5,602 bases of DNA, from NCBI GenBank assembly GCA_031394025.1, contig JANMWO010000681.1:1-5602 (forward strand), read 5' to 3'. The notes beneath the pieces are model-generated. The model ran no database searches and had not been told where the DNA came from. It saw only the letters and a program-made list of their open reading frames with translations. Origin of the DNA: JANXSF01 sp031394025 (lineage in GTDB: Bacteria; Acidobacteriota; Terriglobia; Bryobacterales; Bryobacteraceae). Both the position numbers and the translations under genes were made by a program. Of the stretch, positions 1-4,889 are shown in pieces; within the stretch, counting starts at the first letter, position 1, and each line of letters starts with the position of its first letter.

Positions 1-928
1 TGGCCAGGCCGTTGGGGAACCGTTTCGATTTCGATAGCAGCAACAAGCGCGGTGTCTCCGCACCATTTGCGCAGAGCACAACCGCCTTGGCCTTTTGACG
101 AATTTCCTTGCCAGTGCCGTCGAAATAAACCACGCCATTAACGCGACCGCTGTTGTTTACTTCAATACTCCGCACATAGGAATTGGCGCGAATTTCACAA
201 CGTCCTGTTCTTTCCGCAACCGGAATTACTGATGCCAGGGTGCTCGATTTTGCCCGCACTTCACAACCAAAGTGCTCGCAGAATCCGCAATGCATACAAG
301 CGCCACGACCCTTATATGGCTGAGACAGAATTGCCACAGGTGCGGGCGCCGGATGCAATCCTAATTTCTTGGCCCCTCGATCAAAAAGTACACCTGAAGA
401 TTTAACCGGCATCGGCGGCAGCGGATAGGGTTTTGACCTCCAAGGATCAAATGGGTTGGCACCTGCCAATCCTGAAATGCCAATCTCCACTTCAGCTTTT
501 GAATAGTAAGGCTCCAGTTCTGCATACTTCAGCGGCCAGTCCGCGATGGACGTTCCCTCAATTCCACCCCAGCGAGTCCGCTCTTCGAAATCCACTTCAT
601 GAAATCGCCAATAGTTCGCAGTGAAGTGGACTGTACCACCGCCCACCTGTCTGCCATAACCAACGGCAGGCTGCAGAACAGCGGGCTCGTTCGCCGATTT
701 GCGAAACGTATTCGGCTGTTTTTTATGATTGTTGGTCAGGTATCCCTGACGCATAAACTTGATCTCGTCGTGAGTGAAATCCTTTTCCTTAAGGTACGGA
801 CCCTGTTCTAAAACCACCACGCGGAATCCGGCAGTGGATAATTCCTTGGCCATCACTCCACCTGCCGCACCGGAACCGATCACTACAAAGTCCACTTCGT
901 CGGACGTACGAAATTGGACACTAGCCAT
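1..928 (-). CDS. GMC-family FAD-dependent oxidoreductase, dehydrogenase large subunit (C-terminus beyond left edge)
   Basis: The first 309 residues of a flavoprotein of the glucose-methanol-choline family, probably the catalytic subunit of a membrane-linked alcohol, sugar or sugar-acid dehydrogenase. The N-terminus has the FAD Rossmann motif GSGAAG (residues 18-23) with E41 at the end of the second strand. A GMC flavin loop, VGGGTVHFTANYWRF, lies at 95-109. A cysteine cluster, CMHCGFCEHFGC (211-222, C-x2-C-x2-C-x4-C), matches the cysteine-rich stretch that in related FAD glucose dehydrogenases binds a 3Fe-4S cluster passing electrons to cytochrome c. No signal peptide is visible. The ATG at 928 has a good Shine-Dalgarno GAAGG (937-941) 8 nt upstream and overlaps the last 8 nt of the Tat-signal small subunit gene, so the two are probably translationally coupled and co-exported. 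The substrate cannot be told, and the substrate-binding C-terminal half with the catalytic histidine is outside the window. Family call is firm; specificity is unknown. Confidence 0.93.
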   Translation of the reverse strand, partial: MASVQFRTSDEVDFVVIGSGAAGGVMAKELSTAGFRVVVLEQGPYLKEKDFTHDEIKFMRQGYLTNNHKKQPNTFRKSANEPAVLQPAVGYGRQVGGGTVHFTANYWRFHEVDFEERTRWGGIEGTSIADWPLKYAELEPYYSKAEVEIGISGLAGANPFDPWRSKPYPLPPMPVKSSGVLFDRGAKKLGLHPAPAPVAILSQPYKGRGACMHCGFCEHFGCEVRAKSSTLASVIPVAERTGRCEIRANSYVRSIEVNNSGRVNGVVYFDGTGKEIRQKAKAVVLCANGAETPRLLLLSKSKRFPNGLA

Positions 929-1457
929 TGCCGCTGCCTTCTGGTGAATCGTAGAATCCGAAGGGTGGCGAAAAGTGATGCGCGTCTTCAAGCCCAATCA
1001 ACTTCCAACCGACCTTGCCTTTGTTACCGCCGTACGATGGATCTCCCAGAAAGCCCATCACGGTGTGTTCGCGCAGTGTGGCGAAAAAATCTGTTGATTC
1101 AATGTTGGCCACTAATTTTTGGCAATCCACATTACTCAGGCTGGCAATGGATTGCGAGGTCGGAAAAAGCTGCTTGCGCCGCTGCTGCGTATCGGCCATG
1201 CCAGTTTTATAGATGGCCTGCTTTTCTTTGTCGAAACCGAATAAAGCAGCGTCGATGAAAAAAATCACTCCTGCTTCTTTGGCACCAGGGGAATCATCGG
1301 AAGGAATAATTTGCGCCGCTAGCGCCTCAATTTCAGCAGCGGTAGCAGGGTCCAATAATGCGAACTTTGTTTGCCCGGTGATCGGCAGAAGACTGAAAGG
1401 AATTGCCATGCCGATTTGCACAAGGTGCTGGCGCCTTGAGGATGTTTGCCGGGGCAT
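921..1457 (-). CDS. Gluconate 2-dehydrogenase subunit 3-family protein with Tat signal
   Basis: A 178-residue small subunit of a periplasmic GMC-type dehydrogenase. The family partners (gluconate dehydrogenase, and the gamma subunit of FAD glucose dehydrogenase) help fold and export the flavin subunit. The N-terminus carries a twin-arginine motif, SRRQHLV (7-13), followed by a hydrophobic stretch to about 28. The mature part shows two stretches typical of the family: AAQIIPSDDSPGAKEAGV (47-64) and GFLGDPSYGGNKGKVGW (135-151). The ATG at 1457 puts the Tat motif 7 residues from the start. The reading frame stays open upstream to 2078, but that part is antisense to the transporter gene and is not protein-like. 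There is no Shine-Dalgarno, and a -10-like hexamer sits 8 nt upstream, so the mRNA may be nearly leaderless. The stop overlaps the start of the GMC gene (ATGGCTAG). The family is clear; the enzyme's substrate is not. Confidence 0.9.
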   Translation of the reverse strand: MPRQTSSRRQHLVQIGMAIPFSLLPITGQTKFALLDPATAAEIEALAAQIIPSDDSPGAKEAGVIFFIDAALFGFDKEKQAIYKTGMADTQQRRKQLFPTSQSIASLSNVDCQKLVANIESTDFFATLREHTVMGFLGDPSYGGNKGKVGWKLIGLEDAHHFSPPFGFYDSPEGSGNG

Positions 1458-1465
1458 ATTCGTAG

Positions 1466-1494
1466 AGTTTAGCAATTTATTGAACCATTGTCGT
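1466..1494 (-). promoter_or_regulatory. Possible promoter for the leftward dehydrogenase operon
   Basis: Read on the minus strand, ACGACA (1494-1489, 4 of 6 to TTGACA) and TAAACT (1471-1466, 4 of 6 to TATAAT) are separated by 17 bp. Transcription would begin around 1459-1457, at or within 2 nt of the ATG at 1457. This fits the missing Shine-Dalgarno. The hexamers are weak and this is only a candidate. Confidence 0.25.
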
Positions 1495-1497
1495 TCA
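1481..1497. repeat. Short inverted repeat TGAAC-N7-GTTCA
   Basis: Perfect 5-bp arms (1481-1485 and 1493-1497) around a 7-nt spacer in the divergent control region, overlapping the candidate leftward -35. It is a possible operator for a dimeric regulator, but arms this short occur often by chance. Confidence 0.25.
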
Positions 1498-1517
1498 CCG
1501 TTCCACTTACAACCGCG

Positions 1518-1544
1518 AAGGTATCCGCATGAGTGTGATACCTT
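1518..1544. promoter_or_regulatory. Perfect 8-bp inverted repeat: operator or translation-controlling hairpin ahead of the transporter gene
   Basis: AAGGTATC (1518-1525) and GATACCTT (1537-1544) are exact reverse complements separated by 11 nt. The arm centres are 19 bp apart, about two helical turns, which suits a dimeric DNA-binding protein. If transcribed rightward the sequence also folds as a hairpin. Its left arm contains the GAAGG-type Shine-Dalgarno (1517-1521) and its loop contains the ATG at 1529, while the TTG start of the transporter gene follows 6 nt after the right arm. Either reading makes this the best regulatory candidate in the window. It lies in the only intergenic gap, between two divergent operons that may share a pathway. 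Confidence 0.55.
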
Positions 1545-1582
1545 GTCTACTTGTCCACAAAAGACACTACAACCGCCTATGA
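1529..1582 (+). CDS. Possible 17-residue leader peptide overlapping the transporter start
   Basis: This ATG has the best ribosome-binding site in the divergent region: GAAGG at 1517-1521 with a 7-nt spacer, the same core used by the GMC gene. It opens 17 codons (MSVIPCLLVHKRHYNRL) ending at TGA 1580-1582, in a different frame from the transporter and overlapping its first 32 nt. It could be a regulatory upstream frame. It could also be the true transporter start displaced by a one-base error between about 1532 and 1580, or plain chance. The peptide has no recognisable motif. Confidence 0.25.
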   Translation: MSVIPCLLVHKRHYNRL

Positions 1583-2819
1583 TCACATCACGCCGGCACG
1601 TCGCTGGAGCGTTGTTTGTCTGTTGAGTTTGGGTATGATCATCGCCTACATAGACCGTGCAAATCTTTCGGTAGCCGTTGCCCTTCCCGATTTCAAAAAG
1701 CAATTCAACCTGGACGATTTCCAAAAAGGGTTGCTCACCTCCTCCTTTTTTTGGTCCTATGCATTGCTTCAAATCCCCGCAGGTTTTCTGGTAGACCGTT
1801 ACGGTGTGAAGTTTCCCTACGCCATCGCATTCTTTTTTTGGAGCTTGATGTCCGCCGCAACAAGTTTCGTTTCCACCGCATGGCAAATCATCGGATTGCG
1901 CATGATGCTTGGTGTTGGAGAATCGCTGGTAACCCCCGCCAGCATGCGTTGGATTCGCTTCAACGTCGCTGAGCGGCAACGGGGCTTGGCGGTTGGCATC
2001 TACATGGCTGGAACCAAATACGGTCCTGCTATCGGGGTGCCCCTGGCCGCCTATCTGGCAAAGGATTTTGGCTGGCAACAGATGTTTCTGATCCTCGGTT
2101 TCGGTAGCCTACTTTGGCTGATCCCCTGGATGTTCATGGTAAAGAATGACGACAAACAATTAGAGTCCGCAGCGCTGGTGCGTAGCGGTAAGCCCGCCAT
2201 GGCCTTTCGTCAGGTATGGAAGACGCCGCTTATTTACGGGGTCATCATCGGTACATTCGCCTATAACTATTTCGTCTTCTTCTGCATGACTTGGTTGCCT
2301 TCCTACTTCAGGGAATATCGCAATTTTTCCTTAGAAAAAATGGGTAGCTACACGTTCTTCAGTTTCTCTGGCATGGCCACCGTGGCGATTTTGGCAGGTT
2401 TCGCCGCTGACAAATTGATTGATCAGGGATGGGATCCGCTACGGGTCCGCAAGGGCTTCACTCTGGCTGGCTTGATCATAGCGTCCACAGAAATATTCGG
2501 CATCATCGCCACCTCGCCAGAAATGTCGGCCTATATCTTTATCTTCTCGTTATCGGGGTTGGGTCTGGCTACTGCAAACTACTGGGCATTGACCCAACTG
2601 CTGATTCCTGGAGCGGCCGCCGGGCGCATCGCTGGTGTCCAAAACTTTGCTTCAAACATAGCCGGTGCCATCGCTTCAGCCTTCACCGGATATTTGATCA
2701 AAGTCAGCGGCAACTACAACGCACCCATGATAGCCATCTGGCTTTTCCTGGTGGCTGGCATCACCGCCTACATTTTTATGGTTCAACGAAAATACGCACC
2801 CAAGGTACAAGACGCATGA
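1551..2819 (+). CDS. MFS transporter, anion:cation symporter (ACS) type
   Basis: A 422-residue inner-membrane secondary transporter with about twelve hydrophobic segments. It is likely a proton- or sodium-coupled importer of an organic anion such as a hexuronate or sugar acid, as in ExuT- or glucarate-type proteins. Visible family marks are YIDRANLSVA (33-42) at the end of helix 1, the MFS motif A GFLVDRYGVK (78-87) in the loop after helix 2, RMMLGVGES (117-125), and ERQRGLAVG (141-149). A charged central loop lies at about 198-225, between the two six-helix halves. The start is taken as TTG at 1551: a TGA at 1536-1538 blocks extension, and starting at the next ATG (M29) would cut into helix 1. 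No Shine-Dalgarno precedes this TTG, and a better-served ATG at 1529 lies in another frame. The stop overlaps the next gene in ATGA. Family is secure; substrate is inferred only from family and neighbours. Confidence 0.92.
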   Translation: MSTKDTTTAYDHITPARRWSVVCLLSLGMIIAYIDRANLSVAVALPDFKKQFNLDDFQKGLLTSSFFWSYALLQIPAGFLVDRYGVKFPYAIAFFFWSLMSAATSFVSTAWQIIGLRMMLGVGESLVTPASMRWIRFNVAERQRGLAVGIYMAGTKYGPAIGVPLAAYLAKDFGWQQMFLILGFGSLLWLIPWMFMVKNDDKQLESAALVRSGKPAMAFRQVWKTPLIYGVIIGTFAYNYFVFFCMTWLPSYFREYRNFSLEKMGSYTFFSFSGMATVAILAGFAADKLIDQGWDPLRVRKGFTLAGLIIASTEIFGIIATSPEMSAYIFIFSLSGLGLATANYWALTQLLIPGAAAGRIAGVQNFASNIAGAIASAFTGYLIKVSGNYNAPMIAIWLFLVAGITAYIFMVQRKYAPKVQDA

Positions 2820-3175
2820 ATAAATTAATTCTACTCACCGCATTCGTCACAAGCATCGGCACCATTCTTTCCATGCGCATGATGGGCTGGGCGCCACCGC
2901 CCACATCCGTCAAGCTGGAAAATACAAAGGTGAAAATCTCTGAAGTTACCTACAACCCCGGAGCACCTCGGGAACGATATATCCGCCCTACCGACCAGGT
3001 AATCGTATTCCTCGACGATTGCAAATATGAGCGTAAGGATTCCGCTACCGGCGAAAAAACGGTTCGCACTCGAAAGCCCGGTGAGGTGATCTGGCACGAC
3101 AAAGGTGAGGATGCTCCAGTGTTGACCAACCTTGGCACAAAGCCTTATCGCACGCTGACCATTGAGTTGAAATAA
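2816..3175 (+). CDS. Small exported cupin-like protein, probably without a metal site
   Basis: A 119-residue protein. Residues 1-24 form a short positive start and hydrophobic stretch (a signal peptide or membrane anchor), followed by a proline-rich linker (PPP, 27-29). Residues 33-119 look like a single cupin beta-barrel, with NPGAPRERYIRPTDQVIVFL (47-66) at the position of cupin motif 1 and RKPGEVIWHDKGEDAPVLTN (86-105) at motif 2. The usual histidine ligands of motif 1 are absent, and D99 lies near where motif 2 normally has its histidine. A sugar- or ligand-binding or structural role therefore seems likelier than metal-dependent catalysis. The ATG overlaps the transporter stop by 4 nt and has AAGG (2802-2805) 10 nt upstream. 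The TAA shares one base with the next ATG. Its place between transporter and dehydrogenase suggests a role in the same pathway. I cannot name a function. Confidence 0.75.
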   Translation: MNKLILLTAFVTSIGTILSMRMMGWAPPPTSVKLENTKVKISEVTYNPGAPRERYIRPTDQVIVFLDDCKYERKDSATGEKTVRTRKPGEVIWHDKGEDAPVLTNLGTKPYRTLTIELK

Positions 3176-4116
3176 TGAGCCGATTCCAATCCGCAGCAGT
3201 CATTGGCACTGGCATGATGGGCCCAGGAATCGCCGGTACTTTGGCTTATGGTGGAGTGCAAACCACTATCCTAAGCCGCACTGCTAAAAGTGCAGCCGAA
3301 GGACTCACAAAAGCCATTGCCCAACTGGAACTTTTGGAATCCCATGGCCTTTTGGATCCCGTCCGAGCCCAGAAGGCGAAGAAGCTTCTAGCCATTTCCG
3401 ATGACTTCGATTCTCTGATTCCCAACGTCGATCTGGTAGTTGAATCGGCTCCGGAAAATATGGCGTTCAAGCAAGATTTGTTCGCCCGCTTAGATGCGAT
3501 TGCCAAGCCCACAACTGTGCTGGCCACAAACACTTCAGGGCTCAGCATTACGGCCATCGCCTCAAAATGCCAACACCCGGAACGCACCATGACCACGCAC
3601 TTTTGGAATCCACCACATCTCATGCCGTTGGTGGAAATTGTCCGTGGCACAAACACAGATCCAGCAATTGCCGAAGAGGTGCGACAGCTACTCATTGTTT
3701 GCGGTAAAGTTCCCGTGATCGTCAAGCGCGATACGCCAGGGCAACTGGGCAACCGCCTGCAAATGGCCCTTGTCCGCGAGGCCATCCACATTGTCCAGGA
3801 AGGCATTGCCAGCGTGGAGGATGTCGATTTAGCGGCCCGTACCGGCTTTGGCCTGCGCCTCCCCATGTATGGAATTTTTGAGCATCAGGATATGGTGGGC
3901 TTAGACATGTCCAAGAGCATTGTAGATTACGTCGCCACTGACCTGAATAGTGAAAAGCGCGCGCCACAAATGCTGCACGATTTAGTTGCCCAAGGAAATT
4001 TAGGCGTTAAAACTGGCAAGGGATTTTACGATTGGTCCGTGAAAAGTGCCGACGCCGTGAAAGCCCGTCGTGATCAATTTATTTTGCAAGTACTGCAGTG
4101 GGGCAAGGCTACTTAA
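3175..4116 (+). CDS. 3-hydroxyacyl-CoA dehydrogenase-family NAD-dependent oxidoreductase
   Basis: A 313-residue cytoplasmic dehydrogenase with the two-domain fold of the 3HCDH family, at the usual length. The NAD-binding domain starts at once with IGTGMMG (10-16, GxGxxG). VVESAPENM (88-96) and NTSGLSI (119-125, with S121) follow. The catalytic histidine is H142 in THFWNPPHLMPLVEI, paired with E154, and N193 lies in PGQLGNRL. The C-terminal helical domain ends with KTGKGFYDW (279-287). The family oxidises L-3-hydroxyacyl-CoAs, but close relatives act on free beta-hydroxy acids (L-gulonate 3-dehydrogenase/lambda-crystallin, carnitine dehydrogenase). The NPPHLMPLVE stretch resembles those forms more than the NPxPxMxLVE of classical acyl-CoA enzymes. 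Operon position behind an anion transporter also favours a small acid as substrate. It is last in a three-gene operon, and its stop overlaps the convergent PhyH gene. Family is firm; substrate is open. Confidence 0.9.
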   Translation: MSRFQSAAVIGTGMMGPGIAGTLAYGGVQTTILSRTAKSAAEGLTKAIAQLELLESHGLLDPVRAQKAKKLLAISDDFDSLIPNVDLVVESAPENMAFKQDLFARLDAIAKPTTVLATNTSGLSITAIASKCQHPERTMTTHFWNPPHLMPLVEIVRGTNTDPAIAEEVRQLLIVCGKVPVIVKRDTPGQLGNRLQMALVREAIHIVQEGIASVEDVDLAARTGFGLRLPMYGIFEHQDMVGLDMSKSIVDYVATDLNSEKRAPQMLHDLVAQGNLGVKTGKGFYDWSVKSADAVKARRDQFILQVLQWGKAT

Positions 4117-4888
4117 GAAAGCCACTCATGCCGGTTTGTGCGGAACTCAGCGTGTCGTTCAAAGGGTCATCTAGCGCTAAAATCTTGCGCAACTCAGGGG
4201 AAAGTCTGACAATAGTTTCCGCTCGTAAAAGTTGCTTCTGATACTGCTGCTGCGGCTTATCGAAGCGCGTGTAAAAGCCGTGCAATGCTCTACGAGGAAA
4301 GGCTGTGCGGTTGGCCGTTCCCCCATGCCACATGTGGGCATTCATGATGGCTACATCCCCCGCCTTACCGATCAAGAGTTGTTCGTCGACATGCGGTTCT
4401 TGCGGATTTTCAGGCAATTGAGCCAGTTTGTGCGTACCGGCAACAAACCGTGTGGCCCCGTTGTCCGCCGTAAAATCATCCAGCAACCACACAGAATTCG
4501 CCACCCAGTAACCATATTCATCGGCAATCGCACCGGTATCGGAATGCAGTGGCTGGGCTTCTGTAGAGTGTGGATTCGTAGAGCGGTAATTTAAGCTACT
4601 CAGCTTAAAGTTCTGACCAAGCAAGGCAGCCATGGCCTCCAGTACAACGGGATGGGAGACCACTCGTTCAAATACTTCGCCCTTGTCCACCAGATTTGCC
4701 AGCCGAATGGCGCCTGGTTCTTTTTTGAATTCAGATCCAGCGTTGGAACCTTCTAGTGCGAGCAGTTCTTCAGTCCGTTCCCGCAGTTCAGCAAGGAATG
4801 CGGGTTGAATCAATCCGCGCAGGATAAGGTACCCTTGATCTTGGAGTAATTGGCGGTCTGTTTCCGTCACGTTAAAATTATACTGCAT
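4109..4888 (-). CDS. Phytanoyl-CoA dioxygenase (PhyH)-family Fe(II)/2-oxoglutarate oxygenase
   Basis: A 259-residue cytoplasmic non-haem iron oxygenase of usual family length. The iron triad is visible: H115 and D117 in PLHSDTG, and H188 in AHMWHGGTANR. R199 follows H188 by 11 residues, the spacing known for the 2-oxoglutarate-binding arginine of human PhyH. The N-terminal pattern DRQLLQDQGYLILRGLI (11-27) is the common opening of these proteins. Bacterial members hydroxylate very varied small molecules, so the substrate cannot be assigned. The ATG at 4888 is preferred. Upstream in-frame ATGs at 4903 and 4972 would extend into the conserved N-terminus of WaaF on the other strand and lie before the PhyH-like sequence. 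Only a weak GGGA (about 8 nt upstream) serves as ribosome-binding site. It converges on the dehydrogenase gene with an 8-nt tail overlap and diverges from waaF with overlapping start codons, so its promoter must lie inside waaF. Confidence 0.9.
   Translation of the reverse strand: MQYNFNVTETDRQLLQDQGYLILRGLIQPAFLAELRERTEELLALEGSNAGSEFKKEPGAIRLANLVDKGEVFERVVSHPVVLEAMAALLGQNFKLSSLNYRSTNPHSTEAQPLHSDTGAIADEYGYWVANSVWLLDDFTADNGATRFVAGTHKLAQLPENPQEPHVDEQLLIGKAGDVAIMNAHMWHGGTANRTAFPRRALHGFYTRFDKPQQQYQKQLLRAETIVRLSPELRKILALDDPLNDTLSSAQTGMSGFLK
4850..4878 (+). promoter_or_regulatory. Candidate sigma70-type promoter for waaF, inside the PhyH gene
   Basis: TTGGCG (4850-4855, 4 of 6 to TTGACA) and TAAAAT (4873-4878, 5 of 6 to TATAAT) are exactly 17 bp apart. 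The predicted start of transcription (about 4885-4887) coincides with the waaF ATG at 4887. This would give a leaderless mRNA and explain the absence of a Shine-Dalgarno. TATACT at 4879-4884 is an alternative -10, but it would place the transcription start inside the gene. Confidence 0.4.
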
Positions 4889-4889
4889 G
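4886..4889. other. Shared start codons of divergent genes (CATG)
   Basis: The palindrome CATG serves as ATG for waaF on the plus strand (4887-4889) and as ATG for the PhyH gene on the minus strand (4888-4886). No untranslated DNA remains between the two divergent genes, so each gene's control signals must lie in the other's coding sequence. Confidence 0.7.

Noticed and set aside
1480..1512. Rightward promoter TTGAAC (1480-1485) with a downstream -10
   Set aside because: No hexamer at a proper distance resembles TATAAT (the best is TTACAA at 1507-1512, outside the usual spacing), so I cannot place the promoter of the transporter operon.
1458..2078. Open minus-strand frame extending the dehydrogenase small subunit by about 207 codons upstream
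   Set aside because: It is antisense to the well-conserved transporter gene and its translation is low-complexity and unlike any domain. The Tat motif sits right after the ATG at 1457, which marks the true start.
2429..2815. Plus-strand frame running into the cupin-like gene, giving a 248-codon reading frame
   Set aside because: The upstream part is out of frame with the transporter gene and reads as its shadow. The ATG at 2816, just after an AAGG, begins the plausible signal sequence.
3246..3866. 206-codon minus-strand frame inside the 3HCDH-family gene
   Set aside because: It is antisense to a gene with clear motifs along its whole length. The translation is rich in Ser, Arg and Cys with no domain pattern.
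4107..4123. GGCT/AGCC arms at the convergent gene junction as a terminator
   Set aside because: The stem has only 4 bp with a 9-nt loop and no T-run on either strand, too weak to call a terminator.
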